Notes under the pieces: model-generated
Told to the model about the DNA's origin: nothing
Databases searched by the model: none
What the model saw: the letters and a program-made list of their open reading frames with translations, nothing else
Shown: piece after piece, positions 9,916 to 21,401 of the stretch
Position numbering within the stretch: the stretch's first letter is position 1
Layout: each line of letters opens with the position of its first letter
Made by a program: the position numbers and the translations under genes
NCBI GenBank assembly: GCA_035235625.1
Contig: CP141146.1
Location: 27,398,501 to 27,462,500 of the forward strand
From: Saururus chinensis
Taxonomy: Eukaryota > Streptophyta > Magnoliopsida > Piperales > Saururaceae
DNA: 64,000 nucleotides
Reading direction: 5' to 3'

Positions 9916-11897
9916 TGTCATGCCTTGGCACATGCACCCCTGACCCGAACCCGGTGCAAGGAGTAAGCCGCACGTGGTGCGACTAAGTCGAGTTGAAATG
10001 CGGAAGACTTAACCCATTCTTGGGTGAATACATAATGGTATAGTGTATGAACACTTTATACAAAAGCAAATAAAGCAAAATAAAGGACTACTAACTAATG
10101 TATTAATCCACACATACCCACATCTAGTTATCTCATAATGTCAAGCTAAGAAGGGATAAACAAGTCTAAGCCATCCATGGCTAAACAAAGTGTGAAGTAG
10201 AGTCAAAAGTATAAACTCAACATGTCATAAACAAAATTAACATAACCCTATGCAACCACAACCCCTCTCAAAGTATGTGGCCGTCCTCATGCTTAATGTA
10301 GAGCTTATCCGAAGCACTTGCATGGCATGACATGTAGCCCCAAAACAAAGCCACAAAAACAAAGAGGAGTGAGCTAATGCTCAACAAGGGCTTCAATACA
10401 AAAAGTAAAGTCATAATAACATCACAGGCATCATCAAAATAACAGTTAACACATAATCATTCACCACACTCATTCATCATGGGATTAATCACATATATCC
10501 ATGCCACATGTGCATCATGTCATAATTTATATTCCATAATCATAAACTCATGCCATCTATACATCATGTCAAATATATTCAATATACACATAATTATGCC
10601 ACCTGCATATCATAATGTATAACACATTCCATAAACACATAGTCATGCCACATGCATATCATGCCATAACCCACATCCATAAGCACAAATCATGCTACTT
10701 GCATATCATTGATTCATCTATTGCTCATAAAACATATAAATATCATGTATAAAAATCTGAATTTTATTATAACAATCACATCCTGCATGAATCAATTCTC
10801 AACATTCATATCATGCATAATAATTTCTCAATATAAACATTCACCTTGCAAAATCAAGTATCAACCACACACCATCCTCCATATCTATGCAAGTCTATAT
10901 TGTAATCACATTTGTAACACAAGCTTCATTGTTCCTACACAACCCGTGTCAATGAGCATTATCTCCTATACACTTGCAACAATCAATGATAAATGTTCAC
11001 AATTGAGAAAAAAAAACAGTTTGCTCACCCTAGCCTAAGCAGACCTATTGCTCACTTTGGCTGTAGCCTAAGCAGACCTATTGCTCACCCTTGTCGTAGC
11101 CTAAGCAGACCTACTGTTCACCCTTGTCATAGCCTAAGCAGACCTACTTCTCACCATGGTTGTAGCCTAAGCAGACCTACTACTCACCCTAGCCGTAGCC
11201 TAAGCAGACTTACTGCTCACCTTGGCCGTAGCCTAAGCAGACCTGCTCACTCTAGACAATCCTAAAGAGGAACTCCTAAGTAGTTTGGTAAGTTCCCTAA
11301 TTGGAAAAGTTACCTCCTGCAACTAGCTTGGATTCTCAGGCTCAAGATAACTTATCAAATAACTCATATAGCAATTAGCTCATCTCAACCCGGGGAGGCA
11401 CCACATTCTCGAACATACAAAAAATGGCACCATGTCCTTTCGGACGCAAAACCAATTTGATAAGCCTTTAAATGATTAATTTGACACCCAATGGTATCCA
11501 ATTGCATCCAATTAGTTTATCACATCTAATCACGATTAACCTTGTTTTTAAATTGTTTTGATGATGTATATAACATGGTACAAACGTGAACAAATGTTAA
11601 ATGAGTTCAAGTATAAGTAAACATGCTCAAATCAGTCTATATGCGCAAGAAACATGGTCTATTTTTGCCAAATAAAATCATATAAGTCTATGCAAGAGTG
11701 TACATAAGTGATAGTGTTCAAACCTAAGCTAAGACATGTAAAGCATGAAAAAACTATAATCAATGTTATAAATGCATGCATCCATAATTTTATCATAGTC
11801 CTATCCAATTGAAATGATGGAGTAAATGTGAAGAAGACATTAAAATACGGGAACATAATATAATTAGATTACTTTCATCAATATTTAAGCAAGCAAG
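9916..11897 (-). repeat. Tekay-A-type LTR, partial
   Basis: Begins TGTCATGCCTTGGCAC, then GACCCGAACCCGGTGCAAGG, matching the ends of the LTRs at 45028 and 33703, so this is the 3' end of an LTR read on the minus strand. Further matches are AGCCCCAAAACAAAG near 10340, CAACCCGGGGAGG near 11386 and CATGTCCTTTCGGAC near 11430. Similarity fades after about 11850 and the opposite LTR end is missing; the right limit is set at the microsatellite. It abuts the decayed C-terminal region of the FAR1-like pseudogene. Confidence 0.7.
11034..11250 (+). repeat. 33-bp minisatellite inside the Tekay-A-type LTR
   Basis: Seven tandem units of 33 bp starting CCTAAGCAGACCTA and running through TGCTCACCC. Because 33 is divisible by three, one frame stays open and encodes an 11-residue repeat beginning SLSRP. 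Other Tekay-A LTR copies have a different, longer repeat in the same general region. Not a gene. Confidence 0.9.
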
Positions 11898-11983
<86 letters not shown>

Positions 11984-11998
11984 TAATAATAATAATTT
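11898..11998 (+). repeat. (ATA)n microsatellite
   Basis: About 28 near-perfect copies of a trinucleotide (ATA/TAA), ending in an imperfect AATTAATAATAATAATTT. It sits at the boundary between the LTR fragment and the FAR1-like tail. Confidence 0.95.
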
Positions 11999-13600
11999 AT
12001 AATTTAACTTATACCGTACTTGAGTGTCTTGCATAATCACAACATTGAAGCAAGCTAGTGAAACTGAAACTTGGTTGTTGAGCATCATGTGGGAGCTGAA
12101 GTGATCCAATTGAAGGAGGAAAAATATGTGGTACTTGATTGTTTTGCCCTTAATAAGAAATAATTACTAAAAATTAAAATTAAAAAAATATAACATCACA
12201 CTAAAAATGTACATAAAAAAAGGATATTACGAGGGACTTCATGACATGAAGTGTAGGATGTAGAAGCCACCCTCATTTATTTCATTTTATGTTTTTTCTC
12301 TAAATTGCTCTTTAATCTGGCATTTGTCATCCCTTGTTGCCTCATAGATGGGGGATCCAAGACTCGTGTCTCATCAATCAAATGAGGAATATCCACATGT
12401 TCATCACTAATATCACCTTCAATTCAATTTACATTACCAACCACATTTAAACATGCTAATTGTTTTTGCATGTGATCCAATTGCTCAACAATTTGTGCCA
12501 AATTCTTAATAGCATGTTTTGTCCCTTCAAATGTCTCTGGACTCCTGTACATGATACTATAAGCTAAATTCAATAACTTGCTAAGCCGCAAAGTCTTTGA
12601 TGTGTTGGAATTATTTTGGGATGGTTCCACATAATCACTAATTAGAAAATCCCCTTTCTTTTCTTATTTAGTCCATCTATTCAAAGTATATCATGATGGT
12701 ATCCTTGTGAATTTGTTAAGATCAAGCATTCTCAAACAATGACAACACAATATAACCATGGACTCAAACATTTGGCAGCCACAACCAATAGTGCAATTAA
12801 GAGAGTTATATTGCACAATATGATTTCTTGTATGTCCATTTTCAGCTAATTTATAAGGGCTAAGTGCCCCATCAATACTACATGGACTTATCATCACACC
12901 CAAGCTTTTCAAAAATTCATTTTTAAAGACATTAAACATTCTAATAGTGTACATTTCTGATGCATGTTTTAAACTAACACTTTTTACTCTCATTTGAAGG
13001 ACACCTTGTTTGCAATGAAAGTCTTCTTCTCGTTCTTCATCACACATCTTTTTTGCTTGATTTTCATAGTGATGCACAAATTCAATAAGATGCATTCCTT
13101 TAGTTGAGATATGACGAAAAATATTATTTGTAGATTCACTTCTTTGAGTAGATTTCATCCTTGCCAAAAATGTGTCTAAGCTAAATGTAGGGCACCACTT
13201 TTCCTTAAGTGCATATAAGGTCATTAGCCATGGATATTCCTAAAGGTCAAAGTATTGGATCATATTATTCCAAGAACTCTCAAATTCCCTTACATCTTGA
13301 CATCCATAGAGACACTTATTGAAAATAGTTTTGAACTCTTGATTTGCATAATAACAAGCAAGTTTTTGTGTGGCATTTTTTGAGATATGCCACAAGCACA
13401 AATGATGGCATGTCTCATGAAAGACAGAGGCAATAGCATTTGGCATTGCTTGACACTGGTAAATAAAGATAGTCTTTGGTGGCATATTCCCCATTGCTGC
13501 CGAAAAATGTTTCAAACAACCAAACAAAAGACGTTGTTTCATCTAATAAAAATGTGCAACAAAAGAAGATATTTTTCCAATGATTGTTTATCCCCACAAA
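11999..13600 (-). pseudogene. FAR1/FRS-MULE-like transposase, C-terminal two-thirds
   Basis: Continues the gene that starts at 18161 and is interrupted by the solo LTR 13601-17383. On the minus strand it begins VGINNHWKNIFF, then LLDETTSFVWLFETF and CLWHISKNATQKLA (13542-13366), typical of FAR1-related MULE transposases. The position where the family has FTDQ reads FIYQ, so a catalytic aspartate is lost. A SWIM zinc finger, CGCQMFESMVILCCH, lies near 12735-12785. Downstream text DPPSMRQQGMTNARLKSNLEKK near 12300-12360 matches the family's C-terminal region. Several stops and frameshifts (about 13540, 13230, 12690) are present. It could be a host FRS relative or a Mutator-like transposase; no terminal repeats were identified. 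Confidence 0.8.
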
Positions 13601-13892
13601 TGTAACATCCCTAATTTTTTTTGTAATTGTTTTGTATTTTTTGCTATTTTCTCCAACTTTATGCAATTTTCTGCAATGTTATGCAGTTTTCTGCTCATAT
13701 TTTCGATGAAGAAATTTGACGCTTCGACGTATCCGTATGTGTAATATTCGTGACCGTAAGAGTCAGGAGTAGTGTTTATTCATAAGTCATGGGCCTCGAC
13801 GCATCCTAGAAATTTTTTGGTGCGAAAATCAGAGGAGACATGGGAAAATAGAAATGAGAAGAAAAGAAGAGATGGAAAAAAAAAGAAAAAAA

Positions 13893-13894
<2 letters not shown>

Positions 13895-13925
<31 letters not shown>
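13895..13925 (+). repeat. (AT)n microsatellite in the Tekay-B LTR
   Basis: About 15 AT dinucleotides after an A/G-rich run. The other Tekay-B LTR copy (about 23630-23660) has the purine-rich run but no AT array, so the array arose or expanded in this copy. Confidence 0.9.
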
Positions 13926-13929
<4 letters not shown>

Positions 13930-16104
13930 GGATCGGGCACACCTCAGCACGCCCGACCCGCAGAATGAACAGTGAATGGGGGCAGCCCCTTCATTGTGTG
14001 AGGCCGTAGGCGGCGCAGCCGATGGCCGCTGGTTGCCGCCTGGCCGGCCTTAGCCTAGCAACGCCGCCACCTCCCTGGCCTGGCCCTGCCGGCCACTGCC
14101 AATTCCCTGGTGATCATTTTTAAAAATTTCTTCCCAATCTGCCACCGTCTCCACCTGCATGGCCGCTATCTCGCCGCCATGGCCATGACCACCTCTTGAC
14201 ACCTCCGTCCCGGCCTCCCTGCTCCTAATCGCCGTTGTGAGGTAAAATTTCACCGCCTTGTTTCTCTTTGTGTTGTGACTGCCGGTGGCCAACCACCGTT
14301 GACCGGCCACTGTTGACCGGCCTTTGGTCCTCCCCTAGCCTAGCAATGGCAAGGGCCAGCACTTCTGGCCTGATGCTACCTCTTCACCCCCACTTTTGAT
14401 ACACATGATCCAAAACCTACAGGAAAGAGTTCCTGAATTCTGATTCTTCCAAGGGGAAGTAATATTGTCATCCATTAGACTCAGACCATCGAAAGCTCGA
14501 CCAATGTGCCCATATCCTCCACCATAAGCCGTGCTTGATGCACGACTGTCCAGACAATGATTTGGTTGTGGGTAGCATTTAGAAATGTCACCGCCTTTGT
14601 CAGCCACCTACGCCGGGCCTTATTGCCTCAACATATGTTTATGGAATGAATCCACCACTAGGCAATATGACCGTTAAAGCCCTCCTCTATAATGTGAGAC
14701 TTTGACAATGCAGAGTTGTCGCCGCTAGATGTAGTATGTGGTCTATTTTAATGTTTGTGGCCAACAAGTGTTTTAAACCATTGGCCGACGTCCAATTAGT
14801 CACCTCCTATTCTATGGTCACTCTTGCCATCCCTAGTGGCATGACCTTGTGTCCAGCCACCCTAGTGCGCCCAATCTTATGCTTTGAGTGAAATTAATCT
14901 AAACTTATGAAGATTAATTCCAACATCTCTAAAAATCCTCAGGACAACAACTCTCTCAGTGCGATGCTTTTGGCCGCCGATTCCGCCATTGACGCCGCCA
15001 CTGTCATGTGCTCACCATCAAAATTTTGTGGATTACAATGTAGGGGACCTTGAACTCGTAATTTCATAATAGCATGCTTTGATTGTGTAGTAGCATGCTA
15101 GGAGTTTATAACTTATTGTTTTGCATGATAAATACTGATTAAATGAGCATATATTATGTATGTGAATTATGCGTATGTTAGTGAAGACTAAGGGTACGGT
15201 AGTAAGTTATGAATTATATGTATGTGATCAGAGCGTGTGATCAATCTTCGTTGTGGGCTGGTGGTGTGTGATTGATGGGCACGATTATGGGTGTTTGATT
15301 GTAAGTTTGTCGAAGGGGTATTTGAAGGATTATGAAGTGGAAATTACAACGGTATGCCAGGCGAGGGAAGACTTATGAATGATGGGTGAAGGTTGGACTT
15401 TTTGAGATTGGAGGATCAGTTCGGATTGAGTTGGAGGGTATGATGGAGCTACGAGCAAGAGAATTAGGGGATGCAGAAAATTTGAAGATTTAAGATTCAG
15501 AGCGCATTTGGGGGCCTGTGAGTTAGTAAGAGATAACAACATAATTGTATGGCATAATGTATGTAATGTGAATTGTAACAGAAAATAATGAGTAAGGAAT
15601 TAGTAAGGGTTTGATGACAGGACTTAGGTCTAAAGGGTGTAATTTGAGGAGTTCGAGTAAGATGATTCGGTTTTAAGGTGGATGGTGTAAGATGTAAGGC
15701 CATAAGTGTATGATGGTAAGAGTTTTAGTATGGAATTTGAGTTTAAGTAAGGTTGTGCAGAGATTCGTAAGACTGTAAGTGTCAGGGTGGGAGATGAGCT
15801 AAGTAAAGGATGCTACCTTTGTGGATTAGAGCTTCAGAACGGGTGCAATTTTAGCTCGGTTGGCTAAAGAATGTAAGACGAAAGTCATTTTCTTCATAAT
15901 TATACATGCATAAGTTACCTAATATGAACTTGAATGGTAAGTAACCCTAATTTGATAGTGTTGTGAGTTGAGACTGAGGGTTTCGATGGATTAAGTTCCG
16001 TGTTTGAGCTAGTCGATAAGTAATCGACTGAGTGTACTTCCTAGTTTAGCCATTGTGTTATCCTACGGGATTTAGTCTTGGTGTTGTATTTCGGCCCAGA
16101 CGTT

Positions 16105-16275
16105 TGATGCTCTATTGAGAGCACTATAAGTCTCTGCCCTTTGTGGGCACTGTATGTATTTTAGCCTACTGATGACACTCTATGTTCCGCCCAAGAGTGG
16201 AATTGTAAGATTCTTGTCCAAGAGTAGCACCGTATGTTTTCGGCCCTTAGTTGGCATTGTATGGCCCCAAAGAGT
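16105..16275 (+). repeat. short degenerate tandem repeat in the Tekay-B LTR
   Basis: Four to five imperfect units of roughly 30-36 bp, each with a GGCACTGTATGT-like start followed by a CGCCCAAGAGTG-like end. The same units recur in the other copy at about 28195-28335, so they are an ancestral part of the LTR. Confidence 0.7.
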
Positions 16276-16479
16276 GGGCATGTGCGAGTTCAGGTAAGTA
16301 GTATCATGGATCTACTCTTACATGTTTGATCCTGTACCCCATGAGCATAGGTGTGCCTTGCCTTCGGAAAAGTCCATGGCCTCTGGTTGCTCCCCAAAGG
16401 TTAAGGTGACGCCCCAATGGCATTCCCTTTCTTTCCAATGCTAGAGCTTATTAATTGTAATGAGCTGCAATTGTCGGTA

Positions 16480-16790
16480 GTATGTGTACGATAGTAAGAG
16501 TAAGTTATATGTATTCAATTTTAAGTAAGTGTAAGTGTATGCTTCTAAGGAAGACGGTAAGAGTAAGAGTATGCTATAAGAGTAAGATGGTATGAGTAAG
16601 GTCATACAAGTAAGTTCGTAAGAATAAGGTTGCACAAGTATGTGAATGTTGTAAGTGTATGTATACGATTGTACGAGTAAGTGATGAGACTTTGATTCAG
16701 ACTGTAAGTGTAAGTGTAAGTGTTAGTGTAAGCGTAAGCGTAAGTGTAAGTGTAAGTGTAAGAGTATGCCAAAAGAGTAAGTGTAAGTTC
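16480..16790 (+). repeat. GTAAGT-rich array in the Tekay-B LTR
   Basis: Dense succession of GTAAGT, GTAAGAG and GTAAGC units, most regular at about 16704-16770 where hexamers follow each other. The other copy has the same region at about 28540-28815. The unit coincides with the plant 5' splice-site consensus. Confidence 0.85.
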
Positions 16791-17383
16791 AGCCATGTGT
16801 GTAACACTTTATTTATGTTTCATATTTTCTTGCTTCATGAATGGTTGCATGAATGCATCTATCTATGAACTTATGAAGTTCATTGATTTATTTCCTCTAC
16901 TAGGTATTTTCCTACTGAGTATGAAAATGCTCACCCTATTTTTTTAGCCCTTTGTTTGGAGGCTTTTGCAAGTTGATTGATAGCTTTTTGGACTGGACAA
17001 TTCCCCATAGTGGACTATTCTTCCTCAACTTGGTGTGTAGTGAAATCGTAGTGAGGCTATGTGGATTTTACTGCCACGATCTCATGTATTGATTAAGGTG
17101 AGAGAAATGTATTATTAATTTTCTAGACTGTGAAAGAACTTGTATTCAGAGATGCCTGGTTGGTATTTGTTTTTAAAGCCCATGGCCATGGTAGGTTTTA
17201 CTTTTATGTTTTCACTTCGGGTCACGGTTGAGAATGTTAGTTTTGTTGTATGATTAATTAATTTACGAAAATTATTTTCACACATTTTGAATTTTGTTGG
17301 TTCTTTTGATTTACGTTTGTATTTTGAAAAAAAATATTAGCAAAATTTTCAATTAAATGTAAGGAAAAACTTTGGGTGTGACA

Positions 17384-18161
17384 ACAAATGGGGCACAAAT
17401 CATATTGTACTTATTAGTACGATATGTAGTGTCAAACACTATAACATCTCCAAAACAATCATTATCTATTTTTGATCTCCAGTCCCTCCAAAAGAAATTT
17501 GGCATCCTCTTTTTCTTCATCTACTTGCACTAAGGAAAAAAATAAAGGGTCTTCAACTTGTTTTTTCTTGAAATAATTTATAACACTCTGCCCATCCCCT
17601 GCGTCAATATTATTCAACTTCTTAGTACACAAAATGTTATGACAATCCCACTTTGTAAACTCAATGTTTTAAGTTCCACCAACTTCTATTGCCAATAAAG
17701 AATAGGTTTATGTAGGTCTAATTCCCGCATCTACCATAGAACTAATAACACCCTTATGAACATATTCCAACCTCTGCCCTAATCTTTGGAATTGCCTCTC
17801 TTCTTTAGTAGCTAGTTCATGGTTATGGTCAGGATTAAAAAAAGTATTCTCCCAAACACCATCCTTTACAGTAAAGACAATTTTAGCTTTGCAATTAGTT
17901 CTTGTCTCCAATCTATCAACTTTGTTTTTCTTCCAAAGAATCTACATCAATCCATAACCCTTCTTTCAAGCATAAGAAAGTGCGTGACAGAATAATATCA
18001 CCTTTAGTTCTCCTATATACACCGTTTCGAATACTAAAACCCTTGCTTATGGCACAATTGTTGTAAAGGTCATAAACTTCTAGTTCACTATTTACTTTCA
18101 TCCCAATCATAAGTTCATTCCCCACTTCTTCTACCTCTTTATATGCTATGAAAGAGTCCAT
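17384..18161 (-). pseudogene. FAR1/FRS-MULE-like gene, N-terminal part with FAR1 DNA-binding domain
   Basis: On the minus strand an ATG at 18161 opens a frame with FVSELEVYDLYNNCA-like spacing (residues about 25-40), then GFSIRNGVYRRTKGD, the start of a FAR1 domain. A one-base shift near 17912 is followed by TRTNCKAKIVF and FNPDHNHELA, the zinc-binding end of the FAR1 domain. A stop follows at about 17708, then sequence resembling the family's linker, and DVIVFDTTYRTNKYN near 17400-17445, the start of the MULE transposase domain with its first catalytic Asp. The frame then meets the TSD ACAAA and continues at 13600. The intact family is about 650-850 residues. Confidence 0.85.
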
Positions 18162-18480
18162 TTTCTGAATAAAGAAAGCAAGATACTAAGATATTTGCAT
18201 ATTTTTCTTATCAAAACAATCTAATGACTAAAATACAAAAAAACATAATGCCAAATGAATGGTTGAATAGTGAAAAAAACATATATTATAATGGACTTAA
18301 AAGTTACATTATGAGAATGCCATCACAACAAAAAATATGATAATATATCTTTGTTCCTTTTGCAATAACTTGGCTATTGAGGAAATGAAATATGATTGAA
18401 ATCATCATATAGTTGGTGCAAGTTAATTAACAATATAAAATTAATATTGAAAAATTAAACTATTATGCCAATTAAAAAAA
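18162..18480. other. region upstream of the FAR1-like pseudogene
   Basis: About 320 AT-rich bases with no gene seen. It would hold the promoter or terminal repeat of the FAR1/MULE-like unit if it had one; no clear terminal inverted repeat was recognised. Confidence 0.3.
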
Positions 18481-21401
18481 GTTAGACCTCTAACTTTAAA
18501 CCAGTTTAATTTTGATTCAATTGTGTGTTATTGTGTGGTTTGCTTAAATTTGAGAGTTTGACTTAATTTTTTGGTTAAGTAATTATGGTTTTAACCAGGT
18601 TTAATTTCATTTTTACAAGTTTTAATATCAAACTTGATTTATCCTTTTCTAGGGATTTTATGGTGATTTTTCATTAATTAAGGGTGTGGACCCCACCAAG
18701 GGCCCCTTGTCCACAATTGGACGACGAGTGTCCCACATGACCCTAAACTTCAATTATTATATTTTAATGAGTTTTAGAATTTTAAAACTCATTTTTTCCC
18801 TAAAATGAGCATAATTAGCCACTTAGGGCATTTTAATTCGTATTTATGCCCAACATTTTGTATTTATAACACAACAACTTACTCTATAAGAAAAACCCTA
18901 GCCCATTTCCCAATTGAGAAAGGGCTATGCTAGGGGCAAGGTGGTGCCCTAAAGAAGATAACCCGATTTAGATGAGTTTTGAGCCTTAATCTTCCCTAAT
19001 CTTCCAAATTTTGTCTTAATCTCTCTTATCTCTCCCCCAATTGGATTCTTGATTTATTTCATTAAAAATACTATTTTTAATTTCAATTCCAAACCCTAAA
19101 TGGGTGATTTTCTTTTTTAATCAAAGGCAATCATAGATCTACTTGTTTTTAAGGTTATTTAAGCTTAATAGTTGATTTTGATTAAGTATTAATCAATACC
19201 CTAATTTTGGGTAGGGTTTCTTGAGGAGTTGAGCTTCAATTTCGACCCAAGAACTTCTTGAAGGTAAGGGAGTTTCATCTCATGAGGTTTTTTGCTTTGG
19301 ATTTTATGTTTGAATGGTTAAAATAGGTTCTTGCTTATTTATGTGCTTAAATGGTGGATTATTAAAAGTATGTCATTTATGTTGATTTTCTTGTGATTAA
19401 GCTTAAGAATGGTTAGATCTACCAAGTTTTAGGTTTACATTTTGATATCATAAAGTTTTGGAGTGATTTTAGAATTTACATAGCATTTTTTTGGGTATTT
19501 TTTGTTTGGTTTTCGTGAGGTTGAAGACGAACCATAAATGGGCATAAAGTGAACTATTATGGGCATTCAAACGGCCTATTTAGCGCATCGAATGGCATGA
19601 CATTCGAATGGTCCAATAGGGTGTTCAACCAGCCAAATTGCAGTTTTTGCTATTCTTGTACGTTTTGGCCATTTCTTGTTCTCTCTTCATGAATCTAATT
19701 TCTTATAATTAGAATGAGTCATTATTACCTATAAATGCTGTTGGGATTGCATGAAGACCATCTTGGAATTAATGATTTAGGTCAAGCATGATTTAGGCTA
19801 TGTTTGGTTAATTTTATCATGATATTCTACTTGTCTTCAATTCATATTTGACGACAACTTCATGATTTATTGATGATTACAGTTGGACTATAGTGAAGTT
19901 TATCCTTGTCTAAGTCTAGCATGATGTTATACTTGTCTTGAACCTGTATTTCAATATTTTCATCACACTTGCATCATGATTCTAGTAGGGTAGGACTATG
20001 ATAAAATTATAGATGCATGTATATCACATTGGTTATGGTGTGTCCATATTTATCATGCCTTAGCTAAGCTTGAATGTTGCCACTTATGTATACACTTGTG
20101 TAGATATTTGTTATTTGACACCAATGGACCACGATTGATGCACATGTGGACTGATTTGAGCATGTCTCTTATATGTGGACGCATGTAGTATTGCTCACAT
20201 ATGTACCATATTGCACGCATCATGAAAATGATTTATAAATGAGATATATCGTGATTACCCATGTTTGATCAATTAGATGAAATTAGATGACATTGGTTGT
20301 TGGATTAATCGATCGAAGGCTAATCGATTCAGTTTGGGTCTGAAAGGACATGATTTCGTTTTGAGTCCGGTCTTGATGAGTAATAGTGCTCGAGACTTCA
20401 TACCTCCCCGGGTTGAGAAGAGGAGAATGCTATATGTGTGTTATTTAATGAGATATCTGCACCCTGAAAATCCAGGTGGTATGTCTGAGTACACCGGCTT
20501 AACACATATAGTACTCGGGACCATCTTGATTAGCAGTAGTGTTGAGGACTATCTTGATGAGGAGTCATGCTCGGGACTGTCTTAATGAGTAATTGTGCTT
20601 GGGGCTTTGGCCTTGCTGAGCAGCCGTGCTTGGGGTTTTTGACCTTGATGAGCAGGTTTATTTCTCTCTATTTGTGAGACATTCACCATTTGTTGTTGTT
20701 GCATATGTTTGTAAGATTATGCTCAATTACATAGGTTGTGTAGGGATAAGGGAGTTTATGTTACACATGTGGGTATGGCTTAATTTGCTTGTTATGCATG
20801 AAAGTGTGTTTGAGATACTTGATTTGTAGGGTGGATGTTTCCATTGAGAAATAGATATGCATAATATGTTTATGTTGATAAGCCATTAATGCAAGATGTG
20901 ATTTTGTTAGAAAATTTTCACATGTTTACACATGAGGTGTATGAATGTTATGAGTTATGTTGAAACTAGATGCGCAGAAGGCATGTGTATGTGATGATGA
21001 GATAATATGGGTAATAGCATGAAATGCACGTGACTTGAAATGTGCAATGATGTGATATGTCATACAACATGAAATGCAGGTAACATGAAAATGTGTGGAT
21101 GAGATATATTACATGTAGTATGATATGCAATTGGCATGAGAATGTGTTCATGAGATATGTTAGAGATAGTATGACATGCATGTGTATGAGTATGAGTATA
21201 TGCTTATGGATGGTAAATTATGACATGAATGCACAAGTTTATGTAGATATCCCATGATGAATGGGTATTATGGTTGATTATGTGATGAGTATTATGTGAA
21301 ATTCATGTCATATCATTTTGGATTTACTTTTCTTATTCAAAACCCTTGCTGAGCTTGTGGCTCACCCCTCTTTATTGTGCTTTGTTTGGGGCTGCATATC
21401 G
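18481..21401 (+). repeat. Tekay-A-type LTR in plus orientation, interrupted on the right
   Basis: Its first bases, GTTAGACCTCTAAC then a TTAAACCAGTTTA-like block, correspond to the reverse complement of the LTR start at 37134 and 48394, with the first T mutated. GGACCCCACCAAGGGCCCC near 18690, a TATA-like CTATAAG at 18884-18890, CCCGGGTTGAG near 20407 and TTTGTTTGGGGCTGC near 21381 all match the family in order. It stops at 21401, where the minus-strand Tekay-A element begins, and a short match continues at 48395. Short ORFs such as 20277-20585 are LTR sequence, not genes. Confidence 0.75.

Larger units (their letters stand above)
13601..17383 (+). repeat. Tekay-B solo LTR (3783 bp) with TSD ACAAA
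   Basis: Begins TGTAACATCC and ends GGGTGTGACA. The flanking bases 13596-13600 and 17384-17388 are both ACAAA, a perfect 5-bp target-site duplication. Removing the LTR and one copy rejoins the FAR1-like frame exactly at its A-P-F-V-G segment. No internal retrotransposon sequence is present, so this is a solo LTR left by unequal recombination. It aligns over its length with the LTR at 23404-29456. Short ORFs inside it are not genes. Confidence 0.95.

Noticed and set aside
10993-11265. Open frame with regular SLSRP repeats resembling a repeat protein
   Set aside because: It is a 33-bp minisatellite within an LTR-like repeat; the frame is open only because the unit length is divisible by three.
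11885-12109. Minus-strand frame with a long poly-isoleucine run
   Set aside because: The run is translation of the (ATA)n microsatellite; only the start may belong to the FAR1-like tail.
13601-17383. A large intron in the FAR1-like gene
   Set aside because: The ends are TG...CA with an exact ACAAA duplication, and the sequence matches LTRs elsewhere in the window.
20277-20585. A 102-codon open frame on the plus strand
   Set aside because: It lies inside the plus-strand Tekay-A-type LTR and matches that family's tandem-repeat region in reverse; no protein similarity.
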